Origin: Adiantum capillus-veneris
Lineage: Eukaryota; Streptophyta; Polypodiopsida; Polypodiales; Pteridaceae
Direction: 5' to 3'
DNA: 64,000 nt
Assembly (NCBI GenBank): GCA_014529385.2
Contig: CM043953.1
Span: forward strand, 116,155,049-116,219,048
The notes under the pieces were generated by a model. It was not told the origin of the DNA. It saw nothing but the letters and a program-made list of their open reading frames with translations, and did not search any database. The first letter of the stretch is position 1. The number at the start of each line of letters is the position of its first letter. Made by a program: the position numbers and the translations under genes. Shown here in pieces: positions 1 through 11,879 of the stretch.

Positions 1-368
1 GTTTCTATCTCTACCTAAGCACTGATAAACCTTCAGACCGCAAGTGTTTTTCTTAACCATCTCTAATGGTTGCAAAGCTCTATGGTTGCTTTATACAATC
101 GAGCTCCTACAACCAGAGAAAGTTTGCGCTCTTGCAAGGACTTTCAAGCAGCCAAAGTCACTAGGCCGAGTGGGAGTAGAAGCGAGCAAGGAGAGAGAGT
201 CGAGCCTGAGCATAGTGAAGAAAGGATTGAGCGGAACCGGAGAAGGTGGATGGAGGCTGGAGCAAACATGGCGAAGGAGGGAATGGGGGTTGAGGAGCAC
301 GAGCCCAGACAGGTGAGGAGGGAACGAATATTTTATAACCTCTCTCTTGCTTTACCAAAGTCCCACAC

Positions 369-413
<45 letters not shown>

Positions 414-2076
414 CTGCGGGCCTGCTCTGATCATGTACGCCATAGCACCAACCTCCGACCCCATGAGCCACATGCCTTGAGCCTTGCTAGATTCCTTCTC
501 ATTCCGTAGTCTCGCTTGTTGTCTGCTGTCACGATCTGATCTGCATGCCTCTTGTCTCTCTATCATGTCCACCTCCAGCCTGGTCTCTTGCTGCGCCCGA
601 ATTCGACCAATAGCTTGCGACCAACAGCTGGAGGCGAACCCCCAAAGCATAAACTTTGTAGAATTATGGGGATGACGAGTCGTCTGCAGCCCCAATCAAA
701 ACCCTATTTTATACCACCAGATTTCTAGTTATTGATCTCGACGTCAATGGGCATCTTGGGCTATCTCTGGGCGAAAAGAAGGGGTCGCCATTCCAGAGAT
801 AATATAAGCGAGGTTGCCATAGTCAAGGGCAGTGTGAGAAGCTCTTGGGGAAGGGCTCCTGTACTGGTCATTTACAAAGGTGGTCTTCATCGTCAAGCTT
901 TTGGGGGCATCGGAAGAAGTCCTTCTTGACCTGAAGCTTAGCAAGTGTAGCAGGAACGGCAGTGGGCTGGGCATCCATTGGAACAAGGGTGATCTGAGAG
1001 CCTCGGTCCATCTCTCCTGCTCCTTTGCTTGTGGTCTCTTGAAACTGCACAGACACTTATGCGTACAAGAAGCTGCTAGGGCCTGGTCAACCACAGGTTT
1101 CTCCATTTTTGTCAGCAATTTAGGGTCTTAAAGAACCAAAGTTCATTGAAGATCGTTGGTGTGGCATTCAGCAGCCTCGATAGTAGAGCAACTCACGTAA
1201 CTACAGCTATGATGCGGTGATGGGCTATTGCAACTATAGCAACGCGGGCCCACTGAAGCAAGCTGACAGGGTGGCGTTTCAAGAGAAAGGATACAGGTGA
1301 AGGGGGATTTGGAGCTCCCTGCTCCTCTTGCCCGAAGATTGCCTCCATGGTCAAGGGTTCGCACTTAATAGATAAATCCAGGGCAGTGGTTGTAGTAGAG
1401 AACTGGGCAGTTTGCAGGCGTAGCGCCAGAAACTCTCGCCCCAACTCCAATGATGAATTCTTGACTACGTAGGACCTCTTAAACAATGATGCAGACCTTA
1501 GTACCACTAGGTATTGGATCTCTCCTGCAACGAATTGGAGGGCGACATAATTATCTCACTACCCTAATGATGTTAAGCATGGGGCTGGACTTGCTAGTGG
1601 GTGCCATCCCCACGAGTTTAATCCATCTCAGAATCATAGAATTTCTGAAGCTCTTCTATAACAAGCTTCAAGGAGTCAATTGCTCCTTTGTGATGTGTCT
1701 AGCAACTACATGTCTGTCCGTGTCCCTTAAGCTTGGCGATTGAGCATTGTTTCTTTAGCAAGTGAAATTGTGAAAGGACGTGACTATTGTGATGGCATTG
1801 AGCACGATGCGAGGGAATTCGCTCAATGCACGATATAGGTGCCATGGAAGAGGGGCAAGAGAGATCATCAACTGCGAGTCGGCCACATCTTTGTATAAGT
1901 GAGACTATCATGAAGAGCATTTCTGTCAGCCCGCACTGTCTAATGTTGCCACCATAAGAAAATGTGGAGCTTGGAGATGGGACAAAATTGGGAGCTCAAT
2001 GTGCAAAGTAGGACTAAAATTAGAGGAAATATCACTAGTAGAGAAAGGAGTCATGCATGGGGGGCTAGCAAAGTGA
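1..2076. other. Anonymous left flank with a TC microsatellite
   Basis: No gene is recognised here. A (TC)n tract occupies about 371-411. Short open frames on both strands (for example 70-480 plus and 333-695 minus) run into the microsatellite and show no family motif. The stretch could hold debris of an old retroelement, but I cannot show it. Confidence 0.5.
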
Positions 2077-2109
2077 CATTAGGAAATTTCGGAGGTCATT
2101 TGGAGGGCC
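2077..2109 (+). repeat. Left terminal inverted repeat of the large element
   Basis: This 33-bp block matches 27872-27904 in inverted orientation at 32 of 33 positions. Similarity stops abruptly on both sides, as expected for a TIR. It lies about 165 bp upstream of the first open exon of gene A. Confidence 0.65.
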
Positions 2110-2272
2110 TTCTAAGAAAATGTATTTTTTGCACTCTCTCTCTAAAAAAAATGGCAAATAATAGAATTGGGTCTTTCATAGTAAAAGTTCAAAAAGTGTA
2201 CTTTAAGTAGATTTCTTATTCTTCTGAACATTCGTTCGTAGTGATTGAGGGCTAATCCTCTTTTCAGTTGCA

Positions 2273-2937
2273 TTGAATGAACCTCGTCAATATGGAGGGA
2301 ATGAGGCTAACATGGAGGGACGAAGGCGCTGCGCAGTCGCTATTCACTTTCCATTAAACTTGCACATTTGGCTAATGGCACACTCCTCAAATGGCACAAA
2401 TGTTACCCAGAAACGAGCCAAATATCACCTTCACATTGATTTGGACAATGAGTACCAACCATTGATTAAGCGAAGTAAAACAAACACACATATACCTCCC
2501 GCTTCCATAGACACGCTCAGAGCTCAGGGAGCTAAACACATAGATATCTGGACGAAAGACTCTCTCTACCCTAAGAATCCAATGACTAATGCATCTCCAC
2601 CGTTTGTCAATCCTACAAGCTTATTGACCTTTGTTGGTGATGGAGAAAAGGACCTTCTGGGTTATTGTAAATCTCTTACAAGAGAAGCTGAAACTTACAA
2701 GGGCATTCTCCAAGCTCAACAATGTGAGATTGTTCGCCTTTCACATTTACATTCTACAGATCAGGTTACCATTTTGCAACATAAAACAGAGGTACAAGAA
2801 CTGAAAGGAAAGGTGCGAAGTTGTCAAATGAAGGACACCATCTTGGGTGGTCGTATCCGAAAGAAGAAATTGCGCAATCTTGAAACATTGCAGGTTGCAT
2901 CAGGAGGTCTCAAGAAAAGAATCCGAGCATTAAGGTG
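2273..2937 (+). pseudogene. Gene A exon 1: N-terminal part of a transposase-like protein
   Basis: This is an open frame of about 222 codons beginning at ATG 2273. The fold is not recognised. It is basic in the middle, and the second half (about residues 140-215) is rich in Glu, Lys, Gln and Leu with a probable coiled coil. It ends at a GT donor (GCATTAAG/GTGATG). The acceptor at 3070 (CATGTAG) restores the same frame into the next exon. An AG acceptor-like CAG lies just upstream of the ATG, so an upstream non-coding exon or a different start is possible. Nearby downstream exons carry the transposase-like motifs, so this part is assigned to gene A by frame continuity and position. Confidence 0.5.
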
Positions 2938-3070
2938 ATGCTTCTTGGTTGGCTACATTGTCTTAGTTAAGTAATCTTTTTGTTTTTTCTTGTTATGCAT
3001 TGTTTTCATGTGCCTAAATAGTGTCAGTGAAGCAAATTTTCTGTTATTTACTTATGCATTGTCTTCATGT

Positions 3071-3321
3071 AGAGATTCAATCTATCCTGACAAGGAAAGC
3101 ATTGACCCCAAAGCCAATATAGGAAAGAGATTGAAGCCACTTATAAGTAGAAACCTGGCAGCAGATATAGTACATGACAAGAAGTTTAAGGTCCTACAAC
3201 GAAATGTAGTGGACCGCTTTATTTCAGAGAACTCAGTGCCTGCAAAAGAGATACAAGGCACACTTGATTCACTTGGTGTAAGCAAAAGAGGATATTCGGC
3301 TATCCAAAAGTCTGTCTCATC
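3071..3321 (+). pseudogene. Gene A exon 2, interrupted by CACTA-1
   Basis: The exon is open from the acceptor at 3070 to the CACTA insertion at 3322. It encodes a Lys-rich helical segment with no recognised domain. The frame resumes at 11394 after skipping the CACTA element and one three-base target copy: the junction codons read Ser-Ser before it and Ile-Phe-Val-Lys-Lys after it. That continuity is the main evidence that the exon was coding when the CACTA element landed. Frames that read into the CACTA terminus end within it and are not native C-termini. Confidence 0.6.
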
Positions 3322-3600
3322 CACTACAAGAGGTTGTGTGCTCTTGTGACGCTGTTAGCGACGGAAATACACTGAGTTTTTATAACCTCAGGCGTCGCTA
3401 AAACCGTCGCTAATAGCGTCGCTATGAGAGCGTCGCTATATGCGACGCTATAGACATCGCTATAAGCGTCGCTATATAGAGACGCTCATAGCTATGCTCA
3501 TAGCGACGATTACACAGAAGTCTATAACGACGCTTATAGCGACGCTCCAGAGCCATAAATAGCGACGATTATAGCGACGCCCGAGAGAAATTTTTTTTGG
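3322..3600. repeat. CACTA-1 left TIR and subterminal repeats
   Basis: The CACTACAAGAGG terminus is followed by more than a dozen direct and inverted copies of the 9-bp unit GCGTCGCTA/TAGCGACGC. In En/Spm-type elements such clustered subterminal motifs are the binding sites of the TNPA-class protein. That role is inferred here from position and family. Confidence 0.85.
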
Positions 3601-3960
3601 TGACAGGACATTGAATGCCCTGCCACCCATCAACCATATTGTACTTGATTCACTTTTTTAAAAAAGTGCAAGGGTAGATAATAGACCCAAAATAGTCACC
3701 CACAAAACGCATTGTTTGCAAAATTGACAAGCGTAAAATTGACAATTGTACACATCATAGGCAAAATGAATTGATTGGCAAATGTAATAATGACAATTGT
3801 ACAACATCATAGGCATAAAGAATTGATTGGCAAAATGAACTGCGGTGACAAATGTAACAATATACATGGTTCAAAAAGACGTATAAAATCCGTCTCATGA
3901 TACATAAGCTATGAGAAACCCTAAACTAATGCTATCTAGCTATGGCTAAACTGACGTCGT
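3601..3960. other. CACTA-1 spacer beside the accessory gene
   Basis: This is AT-rich DNA between the subterminal repeats and the last accessory exon. It contains a short direct repeat of a segment with GACAATTGTAC (about 3740-3810). The corresponding part of CACTA-2 is 23161-23520. No gene is seen. Confidence 0.6.
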
Positions 3961-5263
3961 CTAATCAGACGTCTCATCGCGTCCAAGCGGCGTATCTGTC
4001 GGATTCTGCTAAAAAAGACAATAAGATAGCTTTCAGTAAGTATAAACATATAACGACATTTATAAAACAATACAAAAAATAAAAAAGAGTAAACCCTAAT
4101 ACTAACCATGCCGTCGCGAGAACTGAGAATGTCCATCAGGGCGTTTCAGCCCTTCCTGCCTACGTACTCGCGCTCGGACGGTGTGCGATCACGTCCTGTC
4201 ATCGACCACTGTCAAAACATACAAAGATTTCATTATGTTAGAATTAAAAAACTCATAAACCCTAAACTATCGAACATAAAGAGCAATGCGAAAACACTTA
4301 CAAAATCGGCCTCAAATGATGCCCATCCACCGCTCCCCAAGTGGTGCGAGCTCCCTGCCTCTACTCGCGCTCTGGCTGCATCCTTTGTTGCTTCCACTTG
4401 TCGAGATTCTCGCGCGCTGCTTTCTTCGCATTCTTCCAATCTTCTTTGGCCAGCCAATCTGGCCTGTTCCACCCATGCTTGATTGATTTTTGCACTTTGG
4501 AACGCTTGTGTTTGCAGTATTCGCGCATTCGAATCTTCATCAGGTCTTCATTGAAGCGCAGATCCCGTGTTGGAACGAAAAACTCATCATGAAGTATGCT
4601 GATGACTCTGTTTTTTAAATCACTTGGTACTTCACTCCATTTGTTTAGTATGTAGTGTCTAAACAGTTGAGAGCAAAGACCACGCATGCGCGAGATCACC
4701 TTCTTGCCATCATCATCCATGATGATGCCGCCACTGAAGTCGACGGAGTAAGGCAAGCCCTCTGGCCGGTGACGCGTGAACCTGGGTGTCCCGGCAGGGG
4801 TCTCTAGCGGCGTGTCGATGGGGGTACGGACGTCAGGTGTCTCCACCCGCGTCTGGGCCCCGAAGCGAGGAGTCTCGAGTGGGGTGGCTCCTGGTGGAGT
4901 AGGTAGAGGTGTGTAGCTGCTAGGAACAGTCAGCCGCGCAAAACCTGGCGTAGATGGCGATGATGTGGCTGGTGTGGGGGCGGGCAAAGAAGGGGAGGGT
5001 AAAGAGCCTCGTCGAACACGAGGCGGTGTGGAGGCATCGGCGGCGAAATCCCCACAACAACCACCACCACTAGAGCGCCGGTGTCTAGACGAGTGTGAAG
5101 CTCATCTCGTCGACACCGAAGCTTCGGAGCACGCCGAATGCTCCGAAAGAGAGGGAGATGCGGATGAGGTAGGAACGCGCGATGATGTGCCAGAGTGATG
5201 ACGCTCCACGTACCACTGTCTCTGCTGCGGTGACAAAGAAGAAAGAAACTCCTCATCATCCAT
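3961..5263 (-). pseudogene. CACTA-1 accessory (TNPA/Transposase_24-like) gene
   Basis: Three exons fit: 5263-4302, 4208-4107 and 4015-3961, each with GT/AG borders. The N-terminal half is a Ser/Pro/Thr-rich repeat region. The C-terminal half carries the tryptophan/lysine helical pattern typical of the Ptta/En/Spm family (SEVPSDLKNRVISILHDEF, then a K/R-rich segment). In En/Spm elements this protein binds subterminal repeats and assists TNP2. Compared with CACTA-2, this copy has a one-base deletion near 4384 and a TGA in exon 2 (Leu to stop, near 4150), so it is broken. Start chosen at MDDEEF, which follows an intron-like AG. Confidence 0.82.
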
Positions 5264-5535
5264 ACCTTCATTAAACACACGAATATTTAAACTTAATATT
5301 GAATGAATAGAGTAGACAATGACGCAAAGACCATTAAATACAATGACGTAATGACGCATATAAATACAATGACGCAATGAATTGAGTGATAGAAGAGGCA
5401 AGTGGAAAACTCAGAATTTTCAATCAAAAGATGTAAACGCGAGTAGAAAAGAGCGTTATACACCATGGAAGGTACTTAGAGAGCCAGAGCTTTTACAACA
5501 CGGAGCAAAATTGTTCAAATACAATATTTGTGGCT

Positions 5536-8500
5536 TTAAGAGATCTCTCTCTCATCCTCGCATAACTCGGCATAACTTCCTATATCTATATAGAGCTCTC
5601 CGTTTAAACACATATCCTCTGTTTCATTTTGTAGCTCCTCTGCATGCACCCCATATAGAGTAGTAGCATCTTGATGCTTGTCTGGCACCACCGCAGCGGC
5701 TTCTGATTGAGCATCTTCTCTGATCTCCTCCATTGATGCCATTGTGATTGGCACATGGTAGCCTTCATACGTCCTTGCACTACGAGGGGCTACCTCTATG
5801 ACGTACCACCAGTTTGATGTAGACTTTGTAGGATGAAATATTACCTGCCAGAGCCACATAACTTACATGAGAGCTTTCAAGCACATAACTTGTAAAAGGG
5901 GGATGTTAACTATTTACATACTTACTTGTTCACAATGCTCGGGTAGTACGAAAGTGTCTCTTAGGTCAGTCCATTTCATAGTAGAATCCACCTCAAGAAA
6001 ACCAGACTCTTCTCTACGCACAGTAGCGTTGCGACCCTCCATGATTATCTTGAACCATTGCACGTCGAACAAGTCGACAAAAAATCCTCTATAATCGATC
6101 CTCAAAATCTCTTGTAGCGTGCCGAAGTAAGTGAGTTCCACCACCACAGGATGTGCATCAGAGGAACGTCGTCGACTAGACTGTTCAAATTTTGCCATGA
6201 TTCCACAATCTTGAGTAAAACGCTTTTTGTCGATCCGTTCCACCCTAAAATGTCGACCTTTACACCATGCTGATGTGTATGACTTATACTACAACGAACA
6301 AAGATTATGAGTGGCCATTCAAACGTTTCGAAATAAAGTCACTAGCTAGTCGTACATTGCAAACTTACCTTGGCCGCGCAACCCCGAGAGTACTCCCACT
6401 CTTCCTCAGTCACTTCGTCACCGCATTGTTGTGCGCTTTTCAATTGGTTGTGCAACCATCTTAAGCTCATGAATGTTGGTAGGCTCTCCAGAACCGTCGG
6501 ATAGTGCATCGGTGGTCGTCTTCCCCGTCTCCACTCGATTCGTACCCTTTGTCGCTCTTGCTTTGCATCCTCATATTGTGAAATCCACTTTTGCATCATT
6601 GGATTGTGAAGCATGCAAAATCGGTTGATTTTAGCCTCTAGATCTTCCGTCAACTTCTTCTCAACACCGAGATTGGACATGACAATCCCAGATATGCGCT
6701 CATCATCTATGGTTCTCCATAGCGTGTCCCGTGCTTTATCAAATCCGTCTAGCCACTCTCCAATGTACACTAGGGACTCTGATACCAACCAACCTTCTGC
6801 CATGCTACCCTCCGGACATGCCTTTTGACGCACATATCCCTTAAGCGTTTTCATGAAACGTTCTAAGAAGAACATCCATCTAGAAAGAACTGTGCTAGCT
6901 ATTTTCACCTCATCAACTATGTGAACAAGAAGATGCACCTGAATGGTTAGCATGGTGGTAGGAAAATGTTTCTCAAACATGCACACAAGCTCCGCAGCAT
7001 TTAGTTTGGCGAATGGTATGGAGTCTACGTTGATCTCCTTTTGTGAGATCCATTGCACCAGCTTTGCAAGTTTGTAGATTGTGTTACGGATGTCGAGAGA
7101 AAAACATCCCTCAATGGCAACCGGTAAAATAAACTGTAAAGTATGTACAACAATGATATTAAAGTCCACATTTTATGCAATGATATTAAAGTCCACCATG
7201 AACGTACCTGACACATTTTATGCCAATCGTGTGACTTCAAACCGGTAAGCTTTCCTTCTTTAGTAAAACACGTTCGGACCGAGTGCATTACGCCAGTGGG
7301 GGTCCGCAAAGATCGAATGGTCTCTTTTACTTTGCGTTCTTGGGCTCCTGTGAAAATCCATGCCACTTTAGGGAGTTTTATCGATCCATCAGACGCTGTT
7401 TGCGGCCAATATTGCTCCATACGATCCACATTTCTAAGGTCAACTCTGGCTCCCAAAGTATCTTTCTTGCCGGTCAGATGGTCCCATAGTAGATTACCCA
7501 CATTCTTGAATATGTGCATTGGATCGAGCAAGTGATTGATCATGAGTCGGGGCCAGTATGGTAACTCGTACCATAGAGATAGTCTCTTCATCCCTGGAGG
7601 CAATCCTTCATCGCACATCTCCTTCTGCTCTAACCATGCTTGTGCAGACATCCTTGGTGGCTCTCTTCCCAAAAAGCCGTCGCGTAACACATGATTCTCT
7701 GGAAGATACGCTTGATGACCTTCGTAGATTTGCTTCTTCAGTGAGGGCGCCATACGTGCATTCAGTCTAGGTCCACATGTGACACATGCTCTGTATCCGC
7801 TTGTTTGAAGCCCTGCGTGTATACACATGATAATAGATCAACTATGGGAAAAAACAAAATTTACAGTGTCTAAATGAGGAGTGTCAATATATCACCTGAG
7901 CATTCTGTTACGTCCGGATAGTCATGCATGGTCCACATTAGAATGCCTCTGATCAAAGCATTCCGTCGTCCTGTGTGTCGGCTCATATCCACCACCTCTA
8001 TGCCAATCCACAATTGTTGTAGCTCTTTCAATAGTGGACGAAGATACACATCCATATTCTCCACTTTATATCGCCCTGGCACAATCAAGCTTAGCCATAG
8101 GTGCCCCTTCTTCGTAGTCAACCACGGGGGAATGTTGTAGTTGATGATGACAACATGCCATACACTATAAGATGTTGATCTTTGACCATCCATAGCCAGG
8201 CCTAAGCGCAACTTTCGAGCTTCCCTAGCAAACTCCGACCATGTTCCATCTATATGTTTCCAGGCTGCGCAATTTACAGGAATTCGTAGCACACCATCCG
8301 AAGATTTATTCTCCTCATGCCATGATGCTAGGGCGGCCATGGACTTACATTGGAAGAAATGCTTGATGCGAGGAAGCAGAGGAAAATGTCGCAAAACCTT
8401 TTGTGGAATTTTTGTCCCGTGGAGATCTACTCGATATCTTTCAGAATCACATTTCGGACACTTCTCCATGTCTATGTATTCCCCTCTGAAAAGAATGCAG

Positions 8501-9249
8501 TCATTAGGACAAGCGTGGATAGATTTGTAATCCATCCCCAAGTTTCGCAAAATCTTTCTTGCTTCATCTCGGGAATCTGGCATCACATTGTCAGCTGGTA
8601 GTATGTGCTCTTTAAGCAATCTACACAACATAAAAATACGATACAGTCGTGTAAAAATCTATTAGATCATTATACATTTAGAGTTTTATTAAAGTAAACG
8701 AATTGTAATAGATCACCTGAAAAGTGATGTGACACTAGTGTCACTCCATCCAAACTTTGCCTGCATGTTGAGAAGAACCAGGAGTGCTTTCAATCTAGAC
8801 ATACGTGCTCCATTATACAATGGCGTATCGGCTTCACTTTTCATATCATCATAGATAAGCCTTTCTGAATCCATGATCGTCTCGATCATTTCATCAATCT
8901 CGGGCTCAAACATTGCCTCGTTGGGAATGTGCTCTGCATGATCATCCCCCGAGCTGTCAGAGGCTACATCTTGTGGCCTCACATATGCTGCTTGACCAAA
9001 GCGCCTGCGAACACGTCTATTGGGTTGCAAGATTGTTGCTTGTTGGCCAGCGTCAGAGTCCGACGAGTTATAATTGGCAACAACTCGATCTATAATAGAT
9101 GGATCGAACTCGCCAAATTCGCGAACGTGCTGCAAAGAAACACGTCTTGTCCGTCGCACAGCATGCTTGCATTGATTACAAGGACATAAGACCCTCGTTG
9201 AGAGATAGGTGTTTCGGTTGGACGGTCCCACATCCTCGTCACTACTCAT
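5536..9249 (-). CDS. TNP2-type CACTA transposase
   Basis: Six exons with consistent GT/AG borders are seen: 9249-8717, 8620-7896, 7812-7208, 7133-6369, 6288-5926 and 5844-5536. All junctions keep frame, giving about 1,100 residues. The N-terminus has a Cys-rich motif (CPCNQC). Exons 2-3 are the Transposase_21/tnp2 core (ACPNDCILFRGEY, CGPRLNARM, NHLLDPMHIFKNV). Exon 4 matches DUF4218 (LVHIVDEVK, FLERFMKTLKGYVRQKACPEGSMAEG). Exon 5 matches DUF4216 (YFGTLQEILRIDY and FDVQWFKI). The enzyme cuts and joins CACTA ends in the nucleus. I see no stop or frameshift, so this may be an intact autonomous transposase, and it may also have mobilised CACTA-2. Confidence 0.9.
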
Positions 9250-9982
9250 AATGAGGATAAAAATCTTATAACCTAAACAACAAATTTAATATTCTATTGG
9301 CATTCTTTGTCTTATCTCTCTCTCTCTCTCTTTACCTCACATTCTCTAGTCATGTCCAATCCCCGGACACCTCGGTCTAGAGGTGCACGGAGATCAGAAC
9401 CACCGGGTTATAATCTCGTCTTTATTGGTCAATACCTATATTTGTGGGTACAAGAAATCTACAGACCCACGTCTACATGATACTGCATGTAGTGGACAAA
9501 ACCCCTTTGCCTCTTCTCTAGCTGTAGCACTTCATAGCATCTTAACATCTTTTCACAGTAGATCTTTTCACTGTTCATCTAACTCTAAACCATAAACCGT
9601 AAGTAATTGTTGCGTGCACTTGATCTAACGTAAATAAGCGTAAATCTAAATAAACGTAAATCTAACTAAAAATAAACCTAAATCTAATTTAACGTAAGTC
9701 TACATCTAACCTAATCTTTAACGTCTTTTGGGATAGTTTTCTACGGCGTTAAAACTCTCTTCTTCTTGTGTGTGTGTGTGTGTGTGTGTGGGTAAACCTA
9801 AATAAACCTAAGTCTAATCTAATATAACATAAATCTAAATCTAACGTAAATTATGTTATATTAAAAACAAAGAACTAAACTAACAGGGATTATAAGAACC
9901 TTAAAACTGATTTAACACATAATTTTTCACATAACTCGGCAAAAGTTGGCATTCTCATTACTAAAGATGTGAGAGTTAACTT
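9250..9982. other. CACTA-1 promoter-side spacer with (CT)n and AT-rich repeats
   Basis: This is the 5' flank of the TNP2 gene. It contains a short (CT)n tract at about 9316-9332, a segment shared with CACTA-2 (9350-9600 versus 19560-19830), degenerate TAAACCTAAATCTAA repeats (about 9620-9850) and a (GT)n tract near 9768-9790. The promoter is presumably here, but no convincing TATA box could be fixed. Confidence 0.5.
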
Positions 9983-10290
9983 CCGGCGGTGACGCTGCCT
10001 CATCTCCGTCCACATCTGACGACAGCAATTGGCCCTTTGGACCGTTCTTGCTCTTGTTACTAACTTTGAAGTTGCTGTTGAATGACTAGAGGTTGTCTAG
10101 ATGGTCATTGTCGGGGATGTAGTGACTCTTGCCGCCCTGAAGATCCACCTTCTTCCCTATCTTCTGAAGACATTTCACCAGTACTTTTGGATCGACGGAG
10201 CCCACCATGAGTGAAGGCAGCAATACCCTATATTCCATTGAGGGCTTTCTTCACCTGCTTCATGCAGGCATCGCAGTCTATGGAGACCTA
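9983..10290 (-). pseudogene. Captured HMA-domain (HIPP-like) gene fragment in CACTA-1
   Basis: Read on the minus strand, the fragment begins VSIDCDACMKQVKKALNGI, with the CxxC metal-binding motif (CDAC) of plant heavy-metal-associated domains. After a disrupted middle, a second frame reads GSVDPKVLVKCLQKIGKKVD, the usual C-terminal half of an HMA domain. A Lys/Ser/Asn-rich tail follows. A stop after NGI and frame changes show it is not functional. HMA proteins (HIPP/ATX1-like) bind copper or other metals in the cytosol. The same fragment lies in CACTA-2 at 18911-19219, so capture came before the two copies separated. Confidence 0.75.
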
Positions 10291-10903
10291 AATCTAATCT
10301 AATATAACGTAAATCTAAATCTAGCATAAATAAACGTAAATCTAACTAAAAATAAACCTAAATCTAATCTAATTTAATTTAAATAAACCTAAATCTAATT
10401 TAACGTAAGTCTACATCTAACCTAATCTTTAACGTCTTTTAGGATAGTTTTCTACGACGTTATAACTCTCTTCTTCTTGTGTGTGTGCGCGTGTGTGGAT
10501 GTGTGTGCCAATAAAAAGAGATAAATGGTATAACCTTTCTATCACCCATGCCAAGTATGATAGATTGGTTATGCCATTTCCCTCTTGAATAATAGGTCTT
10601 GAGTTCAACTCCTCGTCGGCTAGATCTTTAGGTCTTTTAATTTTAATTAGTTTCCTACGACATTAAATTAGTTTCTCTCTCTTTCTCTCTCAATGTGTGT
10701 GCGTTTTTTTGTTTATGCATGTTTTCTCTCTCTTTTCCTCTCTCAATGTGTGCGTTTTTTGTTTATGCATGTTCTCTCTCTCTTTTCCTCTCTCAATGTG
10801 TGCGTTTTTTGTTTATGCATGCTCTCTCTCTCTTTTCCTCTCTCAATGTGTGTGTGCATTCTTTGTTTACGTATGTGTGTGTGCGTTTTTGTTTATGTTT
10901 GTA

Positions 10904-10947
<44 letters not shown>

Positions 10948-10951
10948 AACA

Positions 10952-11025
<74 letters not shown>

Positions 11026-11087
11026 AAGAGGGGAAGGGAACATGAGAGTGAGGAGAGGGAAGGAGCATACCTGGCTCTCCTTCCTCT

Positions 11088-11124
<37 letters not shown>

Positions 11125-11267
11125 TGTGTGTGGAGAAGAAAGAGCGAGAGAGAGAGAGGGAGAGCGTTACCTGCTCCTTGCTTGAGGGCACCGAAAAACT
11201 CAGATCTGAGATCTGAGATCTGAGATCTGAGTTTTTGGGCGCTCTCTGTTATTTTTTTTAGCCCAGC
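10291..11267. repeat. CACTA-1 microsatellite-rich terminal domain
   Basis: AT-rich TAAATCTAA-type repeats are followed by three near-identical roughly 60-bp units with TCTCAATGTGTG and GTTTATGCATG (about 10690-10860). Then come (TC)n 10904-10944, (TG)n 10953-10984, (GA)n 10984-11020 and (GT)n 11094-11121. Overlapping AGATCTGAG repeats occur at 11200-11232. The equivalent in CACTA-2 is 17836-18910. Long open frames here are simple-repeat artefacts. Confidence 0.8.
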
Positions 11268-11393
11268 CGGCGTCGCTATGAGCGTCGCAAATTTACTTGT
11301 AAATTTGCGACGCTCATAGCAATGCCGGGATTTATTTTTTTTTGAGCGTCGCTGTGTGAGCGTCGCTAATATGAATAGCCTCTTGTAGTGATA

Positions 11394-11811
11394 CATCTTT
11401 GTTAAGAAGGGTATAAAATCCAAACTTCTACCATCAGCCTCAAGTGTTTGGAAAGAGAGGCTTCAGCTTAACGAGGCACAGGGAGACTATCTTGGAGAGC
11501 CCTTTCATATTAAAGCAACTTACAGTGGCCATGGAGCAAACATGGCATATGATGATTTCAATAATATTTTTATGGACCTGCGGATATTACAGAAGAGAAT
11601 GGTGGAGTTTTACAACATCACATTTGAAGAGTCACGAGGGGTATTACGTTTTGTGTTAAAACTGGATGAGTGTGAGCTTGTTAAAGAGAAAAATCTAGAG
11701 CGTGTTACTATTACTTTAATGAATAGAGCCCTCTCAAAGTGTCCCAGTGATGATCCTTTATATTTTAGTGTTCAATCAGAATCTAACATATGATGGCTTG
11801 GTGCGTTTGAG
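11394..11811 (+). pseudogene. Gene A exon 3 (continuation after CACTA-1)
   Basis: The frame continues in phase from 3321 after removal of CACTA-1 and one target triplet. It encodes a soluble, mixed-charge segment with no recognised motif. An in-frame TGA at 11791-11793 breaks it just before the donor (TTTGAG/GTAAGC). The intron runs 11812-11879, and the acceptor TTGTAG gives an in-phase join to the next exon. The TGA is probably decay. Confidence 0.6.
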
Positions 11812-11879
11812 GTAAGCGAGATTCTCAGGTAAGCTCAAATGTTCACATCTACTTAACTCTCATTTATTTTGTGTTGTAG

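Larger units (their letters stand above)
3322..11390 (-). mobile_element. CACTA-1: CACTA (En/Spm) transposon, 8069 bp
   Basis: The termini are CACTACAAGAGG and its complement CCTCTTGTAGTG. Inside each end lie arrays of GCGTCGCTA/TAGCGACGC subterminal repeats (about 3340-3585 and 11268-11372). The minus strand carries a six-exon TNP2-type transposase gene (5536-9249) and a three-exon Ptta/En/Spm-type accessory gene (3961-5263). A captured HMA-domain fragment lies at 9983-10290. The flanking triplets are ATC on the left and ATA on the right, so the 3-bp target duplication has probably mutated once. It interrupts gene A exon 2/3. The TNP2 frame looks intact, but the accessory gene has a frameshift and a stop. 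Confidence 0.93.

Noticed and set aside
4965-5198. Plus-strand frame opposite the CACTA-1 accessory gene
   Set aside because: It is the antisense shadow of the Ser/Pro-rich exon, with the equivalent shadow in CACTA-2 at 21913-22155.
9620-10420. TAAACCTAAATCTAA repeats as interstitial telomere sequence
   Set aside because: The units do not keep the CCCTAAA repeat or its spacing, and they belong to the CACTA body in both copies.
10693-11423. Several long open frames of Ser/Leu, Cys/Val or Arg/Glu repeats on both strands
   Set aside because: They are translations of (TC)n, (TG)n and (GA)n tracts and exist in several phases at once.
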